A stretch of 64,000 bases of DNA, from assembly GCA_020746835.1 (NCBI GenBank), contig JAGPNK010000007.1, forward strand, positions 1,535,501 through 1,599,500. Reading direction: 5' to 3'. Source of the DNA: Stachybotrys elegans (Eukaryota; Ascomycota; Sordariomycetes; Hypocreales; Stachybotryaceae). The position numbers and the translations under genes were made by a program. Shown piece after piece: positions 45,931 through 56,910 of this stretch. Position 1 is the first letter of the stretch. Every line of letters begins with the position of its first letter. A model generated the notes under the pieces. It searched no databases. It saw only the letters and a list, made by a program, of their open reading frames with translations, and was not told the origin of the DNA.

Positions 45931-46470
45931 TTTGCCCAAGCCGATACACGAAATGCGTCGGTACGAAGATATGCAGGCGAGGCTAGGTATCCAGTACACT
46001 CTTAATAAAGAGTATGTGCGATCAGTTTAAGCTGTTGTGATGCTTGACTCCTTGTTAGTTTAGTAGGGGGTGGGCAGCAGGACGTAGTTGATGCATTCGT
46101 GCTTCCAGCCACATGACTGGCTGATCCCGTCCTGCCTGTGGCTTGAGCACCCCCTAGCACCTTCTGTCCTCAGTGCCTGACTAAGTTAGCACCTACACCC
46201 TGTATCCGTACCTCCATCACATCCACCTGCTGGTCGCATTCGTCACCCCATGATCTGAACTTCCATGACAATCTTGAGAAGACAACAAAGTTTCGCGTAG
46301 CACCGGCCCATCGATCAAACACTGCATACAAAGGCATAGTCAACACCCAGGACAGCTGATTTGCGCGAGCGCCCCTGAACGGGACCGATTCCCCCGTCTG
46401 GGTGAAGAAGCACGATCCAACATGTGGTAAATGGCAGCTTCGTGAACCATCAACATCGCTTCTGGCCAAG
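45931..46470. promoter_or_regulatory. Divergent promoter: HSBP1 / DSC1-TUL1
   Basis: 540 bases between the two starts. No specific element is recognised. In-frame codons upstream of 46471 (from 46402) look like leader. Confidence 0.5.
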
Positions 46471-48990
46471 ATGCCGCAGCCAAGAACGCCAGCCTCAGTC
46501 CTCTTCTTCGTGGTGTTCTTCCTATGGCTCATCTTACCCGAAGGCGATTACCAGTCCCATCCCCTTAACGCATCCGACATTGCGACGCAGCAGCTTGCTC
46601 GATACCACGATGCACTCGACGTCCTCAACACAACACAATGGGGGGACTTTGCGCCACGGTCGAGCTCGGACCCTAAGGAGAAGAGGGATACGGAAAAGGA
46701 GCAGGTGCCGCATCGATATCTCAACTTGACAGGTTTCAGAGAGGAAGACGGCTTCGCATGGGAAGAGCTCCAGACGTTTCGGGATAAAAGTCTACGGTTA
46801 AGCCACCACGTTGTGCCCCCAATCAATGGCAAGCAGTTATGGGACATGGCACAAGGCTTGCATGTGTGGGAAAATGCGTCCAGCTCACTACAGGGCCTCT
46901 GGGTGAGGCATCCAGCAGTGCATCGATCATTTGAGGATTATAACCTGACGCAGATTGCGCCGATGCTGGAATGGACAGGCGACGAGTCGGAGTGGGCACG
47001 CAATGTCACGGGAGAGACCGGGCGAATGCTCATCAGCCTGGAGGGAAACAAGACGCTGGTGGCATACGAGCAGCTTGATGACATGGACCCTCCCTTTTCT
47101 GGAGGTGTAATACGTGCCGTCAAGGCCACTGCTACAATCGAGGATTCTGAGGGAACAGGCCACAACTGGGCCATGAAGCTCTGGGGGGTGCATTGGCCAA
47201 GACAAGGTGTCATGCTACTGTCGACGACAAGCGAAAAGTTTGAAGGCATCTTCGGTCTGCCTCACCTCTCCCCTGGACCCGATTACTTCCGGTCCAGCCA
47301 GCGTTTGCTGAACGAGAGCATCGCCAACGTGCTTTCAAAGAAGGAGCAAAACATATATATGGATCAGACAGCCCCATGGAGCTCCGATATCGAGAACCCT
47401 CTTTACACCAACAACCCTTCACCACATTGCGAATACATCATGTATGCTCAGGTGCACCCGCCAACCCGGGAGGACTTGGGGATGAGTCTCGGGGGTGGGA
47501 GCCCAGATGATACACATGATGCCATCCACGCCATTGAAGAGGAGCTTACCTCCCCGCTGGGTGCACCCATCGGTCACATTCCCAGGCTGCGCATGTCGGC
47601 TATCATGTACTCGCCTGACTGTGGCTTCTACATTGAGACCAAGGGGCCGCCCGACTACCCCCCAAGTGAAGGAGATCACCTTGTCGGAGTCAAGGCTGAG
47701 GTTCATCTCGCCAAGATCAAGAGATGGGTGCTCGTGTACGCTGCGGCCGCGTTTGCGCAGGTGCATCTGCTCAAGAACCAGATCAGGGACTCAAGCACGC
47801 CTTCCAACATGGGCCGTGTCAGCTTCACGACGATGAGCATCATGGCCGTTGCGGACTGCATGACCTTTACTGGAGCGGCGACCTGGATGTCCTCGGCTGC
47901 GGCTACCTTCCTGCCGACCCTCGCCCTCTTGTTTGCGTCATTTCTGTCCATGACGATAGGCGGCAGCTTCCTAGCCAGGGTCCACGAAGTCCAAGGCCCT
48001 GAACGTCGCCTCAGAGACCGACGCTCCAATAGTCCTGAAGCGAATACCAACACGGCAAACTCCCGTGCAGCTTCGACTCCGGAGCCGACCAACTCCGGCG
48101 GCTTACTTCCCGGCCCCGTCACAGCCGGCCGACCACCGCCACCACCGGCCTCAGAGGAGCCTATCTTTATCCCGTCAGACCAAGACATAGACGCAGAAAT
48201 CGCCGAGGGAGCCATGGCAGTACCTCGCGCTACCCCTTCGCCAGATCAAAGAGCGTCGGCGCCACCAGTCACGTTCCAGACGCTTGTAGGCAGGTGTATC
48301 CTCCTGACCCTGGGCCTGATGTTCCTGGCCATATCCTCGACGACGTGGTATGCCGGCGCGCGCTCTTTCTTCCTCAACCTCTGCGCCTTCACCTACATGT
48401 CGTTATGGGTGCCGCAGATTTACCGCAACATCATGCGCAACTGCCGCCGCGCCCTCAACTGGCCCTTTGTCGTCGGCCAGTCGGTGCTGCGCATGCTCCC
48501 CATCGCCTACTTCTGGGTCAACCCCGACAACTTCCTCTTTAGCCGCACCGACGTGAACACGTTTCTCCTCCTCTGCGGCTGGGTCTGGCTCCAGATACTT
48601 GTCCTCGTGGCCCAGGACGTTGTCGGCCCGCGCTTCGGTATCCCCAGTGCGTGGACCCCGGAGGCGTGGGATTACCACCCGGTCCTGCGCGAGGACAACA
48701 TCGAAGCTGGCGGCCTGCCCATTGGTCTCGTCGCCGATGACGAGCAGCAGCACGGCGGCGGCAGCGACGAGAAGCGCCACGCCGCCATTGACTGTGCCAT
48801 CTGCAAGGAGGTCCTCGAGGTGCCCGTCGTCCGTACGGGAGAGGAGGACCTCAATGTAGCAGGCGTGTTTGCGCGCAGGTTGTACATGGTCACGCCGTGC
48901 CGACACATCTTCCACTCGACGTGCCTCGAGGGGTGGATGAAGTTTCGGCTGCAGTGTCCCATCTGCAGAGAGGAGCTGCCTCCCCTGTGA
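46471..48990 (+). CDS. TUL1: Dsc1/Tul1-type transmembrane RING E3 ubiquitin ligase
   Basis: An intronless gene of 839 residues. A signal peptide (VLFFVVFFLWLILPEG) leads into a luminal domain of about 400 residues with several N-glycosylation sites, then a multi-pass membrane region beginning at WVLVYAAAAFAQVHLL and resuming after a Pro-rich cytosolic loop. The C-terminal RING has CAIC, a 30-residue insertion, then PCRHIFHSTC and CPICREE. This is the layout of yeast Tul1 and of Dsc1/DscA, the catalytic subunit of the Golgi/endosome Dsc complex, which ubiquitinates membrane proteins and in many fungi triggers SREBP cleavage. Start 46471 is chosen because the signal peptide follows directly. 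Confidence 0.93.
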   Translation: MPQPRTPASVLFFVVFFLWLILPEGDYQSHPLNASDIATQQLARYHDALDVLNTTQWGDFAPRSSSDPKEKRDTEKEQVPHRYLNLTGFREEDGFAWEELQTFRDKSLRLSHHVVPPINGKQLWDMAQGLHVWENASSSLQGLWVRHPAVHRSFEDYNLTQIAPMLEWTGDESEWARNVTGETGRMLISLEGNKTLVAYEQLDDMDPPFSGGVIRAVKATATIEDSEGTGHNWAMKLWGVHWPRQGVMLLSTTSEKFEGIFGLPHLSPGPDYFRSSQRLLNESIANVLSKKEQNIYMDQTAPWSSDIENPLYTNNPSPHCEYIMYAQVHPPTREDLGMSLGGGSPDDTHDAIHAIEEELTSPLGAPIGHIPRLRMSAIMYSPDCGFYIETKGPPDYPPSEGDHLVGVKAEVHLAKIKRWVLVYAAAAFAQVHLLKNQIRDSSTPSNMGRVSFTTMSIMAVADCMTFTGAATWMSSAAATFLPTLALLFASFLSMTIGGSFLARVHEVQGPERRLRDRRSNSPEANTNTANSRAASTPEPTNSGGLLPGPVTAGRPPPPPASEEPIFIPSDQDIDAEIAEGAMAVPRATPSPDQRASAPPVTFQTLVGRCILLTLGLMFLAISSTTWYAGARSFFLNLCAFTYMSLWVPQIYRNIMRNCRRALNWPFVVGQSVLRMLPIAYFWVNPDNFLFSRTDVNTFLLLCGWVWLQILVLVAQDVVGPRFGIPSAWTPEAWDYHPVLREDNIEAGGLPIGLVADDEQQHGGGSDEKRHAAIDCAICKEVLEVPVVRTGEEDLNVAGVFARRLYMVTPCRHIFHSTCLEGWMKFRLQCPICREELPPL

Positions 48991-49570
48991 TGTATTGATA
49001 TGAGTATGCTGTATGACTTGGGGCTTTTTCTTCTTTCTTTCATCCTGCCCCTTCACTATGTATCATCATGATTCACGGTCCCCCCCAAAACATACAATAC
49101 TGCCAGCGTTGGATGAAGATACAGTTGCATACATGTAGCATTGCTGGGAGTAAAATGTACGTATTGGCGTGTTAGTTCTTTTTGCTTCTTCTTCGTTGGT
49201 ATTAGCGCAAAGCTCCAGTTGAGCTATAAACTGAAAAGAATCACTGGTCGTCTCATGATAAAAAGATGACGATCATGCCAGGCTATTGATGGTACATCTG
49301 TGGAAATGACCTGTGTGCAAGAAGACCCAGCATAAGCAAAAGTCTTGATACTTGCAAGTTGCCCTTTGTTCCCATTGACGCAAACTCCTCTAAATGGTAT
49401 GCTACATCCGATCGTTGAATCATGGGAAACTAAACAATACAGGCAAATGTACGAGCAGACATGTACAGGCGGAATAGAGAAAAGGCATGGGTGTTCGCAA
49501 TCATATCCAACAAGCAGGATCGCAGCCGAACCCCGACGAGATGAATAGGGCCGGTATTTATAATCTCCGA
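48991..49570. other. Intergenic between convergent TUL1 and Zn2Cys6 regulator
   Basis: 580 bases holding the two 3' UTRs. No gene is seen. Confidence 0.55.
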
Positions 49571-51730
49571 TCACCACACGAGGCGGACCTCTTTTGCTCG
49601 GTCGTCGGGATGGCCACGCTGGACTCCTCTTGTACCGATGGATACGTTGGCGAACCGAGCACAGAGGTCAAAATCGACTGCAGTGATCATGACCCTGTGC
49701 TCGTCGGGGATAAGTGCCAGGCTGTCTGGGGGTGATTGCGCTGCTTGCGCGCTTCCCTCCTCATGACCCATGACCCATTCGGCAACTTGGGCAACCATGA
49801 AGGAGTCCCACATGGCCTCGCGTCTCGCGCTACTCTTTAGCAGCTGAATGGCTTGTCGGCGCGTAGCGGGATCACGGCACTTAGTAGCGACGACAAAAAG
49901 TGGTGGTACAATGCCCAGGTCGGCAGAAAAGCTGGGCCGGATGTGATAAGCCGTATAGCTGGCTAGACCAAATGGATCTGGCGAAATGATCCTGCGATGG
50001 GGACAGAGCTTGGGGTCGGGACACCACTCAGCCATGGCCCTGGCCTCGTCCTCACGTACTGTCTCGGCACCTAGGTCCACGATGGCGCGGAAATAAGGCA
50101 TAAAGGCATCGAATTGCTCTTCTTTTTGGTGAAAAATGGACAAGAAGAGGATGGTGGTGTTGAGATGAGCCATCTGGAGAGAGATGATGCCCTTCTTCTC
50201 CAGCTGGCTGATGCCGGGAGCCCCTCTTGATTGGAAGACGGGATCAAAGGCTATCGACCACGCTTCTAGTTGAAGTTTGAAATGTTCACCGTATTGTAGC
50301 CAAGATCGGGGGAGGACGTTGGTGGGCCGTCCCCTGGCTCTGTGTAGTCGCTCGAGGAATCGACCAAGTCTCGCGAGCAACTGATCGGCAGCAAATCGAG
50401 CCTCGCGAGCGTTGGAAAAGTGATACGAGATGGGCGAGTCTATTGATGACTCCGGAGACCCGACATCTCCATCCGACCTCGGGGAGGAACTCTCCTCGAC
50501 TGGTTGCGCTGGGAAGGCGATGGTGTAGGGAGGGGGGAAGTGGAAGGCCATGTCGTACGATTTGGCCTGGAAGACTAGGCGGGTGAATACGGAGGCGAGC
50601 TCTCCCTCAATATTATTGCCGTATGATGGGTCCTTTTGCCCCGTGTTGACTTGGAGTTGGTGCAACATGCCAAGCCCCATCTGCATCTGAATGATGGCCT
50701 GCTTGTGGTCGCCAATGAAGGAATCAAAGCATGCCAGGAGGACGCTGGCCATAAGACGAGTCCTATGAGGGGCTGCGTCTTGCTCGTCGTGGACCATGAC
50801 TGCCTTGCACGCTTCGGAATATTTCTTGATAGCCGTCATCCAGTGATTTGTGGCATCCGAAGTGTCAAAGGATGGTGAGAGCCCAGGGCGACTCGACATC
50901 TGGCTCTCCTCAAGAGTCTTGTACAGTGCACCGAGGGCCACGACGGCGTGGCGTATTGCAGGCGAATTGTGGCATTCCTGTAATACTCTCCTCGACCAAA
51001 ATCCGCTATCGAAGTAGCCTGAGAGCTCGTTGGCAGTACGATCGCAGAGAAGTGAGTAGTACAACGCCTCGGTCTGGTTGAATGGTGCCCTGACGGATGG
51101 TTGAAACACAGTGGGTAATGGAATGGGGTGTGTCTGTAGGTAACGCTGAACTGGCCCTACGTATGACGCATTGGAGTAGGCGGTTTGCTGGTGCTGCGAT
51201 GGTGATGTTGCTATTGGTTGAAGGGAGATGTTCCGCGTACCAGGCCGTAGGTTTGGTTGGATTTGAGCAGCAGGTTTGGGTGCAATCCGAATCTCCTCAT
51301 AGGGTCTTGATCTACGGCTAGGAGGCGGATAGCCAGTGCAGGCCTTCTTACTCCTTACGCATTGGGAACAAGCAGGTCTCTTTTCATCACACTTGATCCT
51401 TCGTTGCCTAGCGTTGATGAAGCTACTCAGTAAAAGATCACACAGGAAGGGGAGAGGGCATTTGGCATCTCACTTGCAGTTGGTGCAGCCCGTCTTGACC
51501 TTGGGCTTGCTCCGGCGGCCTTTCTTGGCAGCGTCTACAGGAGTAGATGCGGTTGTGGGGGTAGAAGTGGCAGCAGAAACTGAACCGGCTGTAGATGAAG
51601 AGGTGGAAGGCGACGTCGCAGAGGAAGCCCGGTTCATTTCATTGTTGGGCTGATCCGTTGATGCCGAGGAGGGAGCCGGGATAGGCTGGCCCTGGGCCGT
51701 ATAAGTCGCATCTGAAGCAGCCGAAATCAT
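49571..51730 (-). CDS. Zn2Cys6 fungal transcription factor
   Basis: Two exons join in frame: 51730-51474 and 51407-49571, giving 697 residues. The binuclear zinc cluster spans the intron: GCTNC ends exon 1, and QRRIKCDEKRPACSQC begins exon 2, with cysteines 82, 85, 92, 99, 102 and 109 in canonical 2-6-6-2-6 spacing. A Ser/Thr-rich N-terminus precedes it and a basic patch GRRSKPKVK leads in. After a Pro/Gln-rich linker, the region from about residue 190 (ALYYSLLCDRTANELSGYF, then AIRHAVVALGALYKTLEES) matches the fungal-specific regulatory domain common in this class. Target genes cannot be inferred; no biosynthetic cluster adjoins it. Confidence 0.88.
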
Positions 51731-54700
51731 TTCGATAGGAAAATGAACCGTGGAACTGACAGCACCAAGAACCAGTAGCAGAAAGAGTAAGTCGGTGCTT
51801 CATTCCGTGGGGAGTCTCTCTGGTTGGTACACAATCAAGCTGTCCTTGTTGGTCTCTTCGGCGAGAAGAAGCTCAACGACAGCGAGACCCCGGAGTCTGG
51901 TCGATATATACCTGGTATTTATTCCGGCTCCAGGATGCCAAGGACGGCTAATAAGTTCCAGATGGGCAAGGGACGGCAGAGGATATACCAGGAACGGCCC
52001 TGTCTGAGGCTGCCCCGTCTGAGGAGACAACTGGAGAAGTGGGCGGCGAGTTGTGGGCTTACCAGCACAGGGCGCTAATAGCCAGCAAAGCAGGGATATC
52101 AGGTCACCTAGGCATGGATGAGTAGGCCATACCGATGAAGCTTTCCAAAGGGCGCGGAGCGGGACCCAGGAGGAAGTATGGAGCACGGTCCAGCGGGATC
52201 CAGATGGTGGGTGCAGTTCAGTTTGAGGCGATTCTCTCGGCCGGGCTACCAAGCAAGGACAGGGCTGTAAGGCCGAATGGTCTGTGCCTAGTATGCCAGC
52301 ACGGAGCCCAGTGCCTGGTGCGATCCTAATGCTATGGACCAGTGAGATGGTGTGTGGTGGGTGGTGGGTGTTGATGGAGGCGGTAATTCCCGCCTGTTCC
52401 TTCAGGGCGTTGGGGCCGTTAGGACCAGCATCTCCCGGGACGTGATGCTGCCGCCCGGTGTCGCTGAGGCCGACGAGAAGGATGGAAGTGCTGCCGATGG
52501 CGTTGGTGGTGTTTATGATGTAAATAATCAGTAAGGTAGGTATGTAGGGAAGGTAAGGCGGATCATGGGCATTCGGGGCAGGTGAACTTAAGGAAGGAAG
52601 GTACAAGCCGACGATCCTGAAGCGGCAAGCGTCAACGCACGTGCTGAAGCCAGGTGCTTTTGTAGTCTGCTAAAGTAGTCGGATTGGCACATTTGGACCA
52701 ATCTATCCTCGTACCCATCGCATCGCATCCTCCTCCCAACAACATGCTGGATTTCGAAAGAGTAACTGACATGGCCAAGTTGCGGCCAAGAGGCAGATGT
52801 AGGATGATTCTCCACGCCCCCTTGCTGGGTTCAAGATGCCGCCACAGAAGAGGAGACTATGCGACTGCGTCTCCGTGGGGCAGAGCGACGAGAAGCATCG
52901 CCGCTTGAACATCTTGGCCAACCCCTGAAGGGCTTAGAGCCTGGCGCACAGCATAAAACCCGCCGTGGGAAGACAGGATGGCTTCCCTGACACACCCGCC
53001 GCCGCCCTATACCTGATGGTCTATGTACTTTGGTGGGGTCTGAGTCCCCTCTCCCGCCATGCCATGCTTCCCGTTCAAATACCAACCCGACGCGAGGCTC
53101 GAGCGGAGGGGTGGCAGGCACAGAAGCAGACAGACATTAGAACTCGACGGAAAAGTGGATTTGCTCAGTTGATCCCAGACCTCATGTTGGAGATAGCGTC
53201 GGACTTTGCATCCGACGTCGTTCTTTAGCGCCGCCCAGTATTGGTTTTGACATCACGATATTATTCGACTGTCACCCTCCTCAAACACGTCCTATTAGTA
53301 GTACATACCGGGTTGTGATCCGAAGAGACCGTTGATCCCCACCCAAAATCCCACAACAAACCTCAAACCCGTCCCTCTCGGCAAGCCCTATGGTACTCAC
53401 AACTGACTATTTTCATCTGCCACTGAGTGACCGCCCCGTCTATACGTACGTAACATCGTCCCACCGTCGGTTGTCGGGACATGTGCCCCGAGACGGTAAG
53501 GGAGCTGGATGTCTTCCTGGCCAAGCTGGGAACAGTTATATGATTCGACGGTGGCAGTCCCGCTCAATTTGCTCATGGTGGTAAATCATCTGCCTGGCAC
53601 AGGATTTGCCGAGCATCATCCTGCCTCCTTTTCACAAGGTTTAGGCTGGCCAAGAACAGGGCATTTACCATCCCTGGACAAGACAGGACCACCAAGATCA
53701 TCTGCTGTCAGCCATGAGCCCAGCTCCGGGGGTGTGGCAGATACCCGGCATTGGGAGCCTTGCCAGGCGTGGCACACCCCTTACTGATTCGGGACTTTGG
53801 TAGCGCGATGAAGGTTGACGTTGAATATCTGCCGTTGAATATCTGCCGTTCTTCTCCATACGTCGTCTTACCATGCAGTACGAGAATCCCTGGTCGTCCA
53901 TCTTATACGCGGAACATGCCCGATATCGCGTATAGTGGTTCCTAATAACGTGCCGAGGCAGATTTTGCCAACACTCTTGATGAGTTAAAAACATGCACCG
54001 GATCGGGTGCACCCAGAGGTCCCCATTCCCGTGAGCTCATTGACCCAAACAGATTGCAGTAATTGGGCCAGAACAATCCATCAAAATGAGCAGTTCTACA
54101 GCCTGCCTTGGCTCCCTTCTGACGTCTATCAAACCCTGGCCATGTCTCCACGGGCTGCCCGACGGGATTCGCAGGATTCGCGCCAGGCGCAAAAGAAGCA
54201 GGTGATGGATACGACAAGAAAATCCATCAACTTCTAGAACCCTTTCGAGGTTGAGGAACTGACTGCCACGACAAAATGGGATCGACCGCTACGTGGCGCT
54301 CTTCGGATCGCGCCGAACGGCGATGCCGACGTCCTTTCTGACAAGTGAAGGATTGTCAGATACGGGAGGCGCGACAGTTTAATACACTCGCTTCCTCCAG
54401 CAATGACGAAGCCAAGTGGTATTTGCAAACATTGCGCTGTTGCCACTATCTCATGAGAATCCGGGCAATCCAACACCCAGAAAGAGTTGGTTGCCCTCAT
54501 GTCGTATCAAGATGCGACTCTATCAGAAATAAATGTATTGCGTGGTGCAGATTGTTAGTGCTTCATCTGTGGGTCGAGGCCTTATCAGCCAGCCAGAGGT
54601 AATATTTTGGGTCTGTAGGGGCCAGAAAAAAATCCCCCAGTCAATTTGACTTTTGATCACGTATCGCATACTCATCAACTTCAAGTCGGACATCACCGTA

Positions 54701-54750
54701 CGATCAATCCCCAACTTCTCTTCCACCGACTCTTGGGCACGATTGTCACC
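51731..54750. other. 3.0 kb gene-free stretch
   Basis: Upstream of the Zn2Cys6 gene (minus) and of the small membrane-protein gene (plus), so it carries both promoters. I found no coding exon, tRNA or terminal inverted repeat. A 14-base unit is duplicated in tandem at 53821-53848. The 268-codon open frame at 51800-52606 minus is Pro/Leu-rich without domain features. Degenerate mobile DNA is possible but not shown. Confidence 0.5.
53821..53848. repeat. 14-base tandem duplication
   Basis: Two perfect copies of TTGAATATCTGCCG in direct succession inside a gene-free stretch. Confidence 0.85.
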
Positions 54751-55296
54751 ATGTCTGAAGAAGCGACGCCCTTGCCGCCGCGCAACCCCGTCATCCACAA
54801 TGCAGCCATCGTCGGCGCCATCATCACGCCGATCGCTATGCTGCTGCCACCTCGCAAGATTGATATCCGCTTCTTTGTCCTAGCTGGCGCATTCTCCCTA
54901 TCCACGAACCAGCTGGCGTATGCGTACACGGGCCAGTCGCTCTACTCACGATTCGGAACGCGGGCAGGGTCGGTTTTCGACCTGGGTCTCCCCGAGGGCG
55001 CACGACGGACACAGCAACTGATCAAGGAGCGCAAGGAGAGGGAGGCAGCCCTTAAAGCAGCATCGAGCGCCGATATAAAGGATCATTCCCTCGTCAAGGA
55101 CATTTGGATGGGCGGCGAGTCGGAGGACTGGAAGCAGAAGCGCGCCCAGGAGCACCAGAAGAGCTTCGAGGAGGGCAAGGGCATGAGCGGCATAATCATG
55201 GACCAGATCGCGGAAGTGTGGAGTGGTAACTGGCGAGGCGACAAGAAGCCCAAGACGGAGGACGAGGCACCAAAGCGGACGCCCGAAGACAAGTAA
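54751..55296 (+). CDS. Small conserved fungal membrane protein (two membrane segments)
   Basis: An intronless gene of 181 residues from MSEEATPLPPRNP. Two hydrophobic segments lie close together (AAIVGAIITPIAMLLPP and FFVLAGAFSLSTNQLAYAY), followed by a charged, helical tail (LIKERKEREAALKA) and a Lys/Glu-rich end. From memory, similar fungal proteins are often labelled 'rhomboid family membrane protein', but no GxSG or catalytic His is present, so it cannot be a rhomboid protease. The next gene downstream, 1.6 kb away on the same strand, is a genuine rhomboid. The function is unknown. The start at 54751 is chosen over 54646 because the added residues look like leader. Confidence 0.72.
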   Translation: MSEEATPLPPRNPVIHNAAIVGAIITPIAMLLPPRKIDIRFFVLAGAFSLSTNQLAYAYTGQSLYSRFGTRAGSVFDLGLPEGARRTQQLIKERKEREAALKAASSADIKDHSLVKDIWMGGESEDWKQKRAQEHQKSFEEGKGMSGIIMDQIAEVWSGNWRGDKKPKTEDEAPKRTPEDK

Positions 55297-56910
55297 CGGG
55301 CCTGCCGATTGCCGTCACACCGAATCACGACCTGTACGATATAAAACATACTGTACCATAGTACCTTCGCTTGGAAAGGGAGCGCCCGGCCTGCTCATGG
55401 CCAATGATTCAGCTCCCAAGTACTATGCGGGGTTGTATACCTGCCTAATGAACATGATACTGAACAACAGAGCTCAAAACTCTAGTCGGGCTACCAGTCG
55501 ATATCAGAAGCGGATAGTCTCCGGACTCGACGGGCATTGTGCCTTTGCTGAACACCAAGCCATGTAGTGATTATGGCACTTGTCTACCTCCGTTCCCATT
55601 CGAGATATCCTCGATATTCATACTCTTTCGGGGCTATACTCAACGACATGCAACGACATGCCCGAAAGATCTGTGAAGGGCTCGTATTCGGAGGCTGCCT
55701 AAAATAGGAATCTTGGGTCATGATTGAGGATTTAGGTTACGCCATTTCGTACCGCAGCTCCGAGATGCGGCGTCACGGTTCAGCGGTTCAACGGTTCAGC
55801 GGTTCAGCTGGCCTGAGGCTACGATGGGTATATGAGGCTATTCCGGCACTTGGCAAATTCAACAACTGAGTTGAGCATGTGCAGCTGGTTAAAGTGGGTC
55901 CAAATGGCGGGTGGGATGGCATTTCGCATTCTCCAGGTTTGAAACACAAGCCAGAAAACGGGGCCCTCCAGGGTCTCGAAGCTCGCCCAGCCACCGCTCG
56001 CAGCCAGAGGAGCTATCCGATCCTTTGCAGCCTGTTCAAGGGTGCATCGTGCATCCGTGGTGTTCGGGATAGACAAATACGGCACCCCCTGGGCGATGCA
56101 ACGGGCAATGTGGAGGGAGCTCGTCCGCCTGCTGGATAAACCCGCTGCGTCGCTGGAACACGAGGATGAGGGGACCACTTTGTGGCATGTTTACGGCATC
56201 CTTTTCGTCCCAACACGTCGAGAAACAAGCAGCGGGATGGCTCAGAAAGCCCGCCCAAGTTACGCGTCGCTACCTCCTACGTAAGCCACGTCGGGAGGCG
56301 AGTGGAGGCCAGTGACGCCATGGCTGGTACAAGGAGGTACAAGGTACTGCGCTGAATGAGTGCTTTGCCACGGGCTAGATTCATGCAAAAGCGGGGAAAG
56401 TATGCAACTCTGTCCAATGGAAACCTGCATGTCTCTCGGTGTGCAAGGTCTGTACTCCGTATATGCAGGTATCTGCCAGCACCGCCCAGCGTCACTCCTC
56501 CACCAATTGGTCACTTCATTGTTCTGCTGAGCCAGCTGCTGGTGCCCTGCGCCTCATCATTCTCTAGATTCTAGCCGCTGCACCACCACGCTCGAGTTTG
56601 TATTTTTATCCATTCAGCCATCCATCCGCTTTTTTCTACACCTACAAGCACCTTGTGTCTTCTCGTTGTCTTTTATTTTTTCTTTTTTCACCGTTCCTAC
56701 TTTTATTCATTTTGCACCTCTCACTCTCTTTTGGCCTTGACCCTCTACATCGTGGGGATCCTTCATCTCCCATCTCTCGTTTGATTACTTCGGCCCCGGT
56801 CCGCCAGCTGCAAGGCGCTCCTTCAGTGCGGCGCAACCCGCTTTCTCCTTTACCATACATCCTCCTCCCCAATCTCCCTCACTACCACGAGTTTGCCATT
56901 TCTCGTAAAA
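55297..56910. other. Intergenic upstream of rhomboid gene
   Basis: 1.6 kb with no supportable gene. The last 350 bases are pyrimidine-rich, as expected for the rhomboid leader and promoter. A GGTTCAGC-type repeat lies at 55776-55809. Confidence 0.5.
55776..55809. repeat. CGGTTCAG/ACGGTTCA short tandem repeat
   Basis: Four imperfect 8 to 9 base units built on CGGTTCAG. It lies about 480 bases past the small membrane-protein gene. Confidence 0.8.

Noticed and set aside
51800..52606. 268-codon minus-strand open frame upstream of the Zn2Cys6 gene
   Set aside because: Pro/Leu-rich, no domain or motif, no intron signals that extend it; more likely promoter or leader.
54751..55296. Calling the small membrane protein a rhomboid protease
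   Set aside because: Only two hydrophobic segments and no GxSG or catalytic His.
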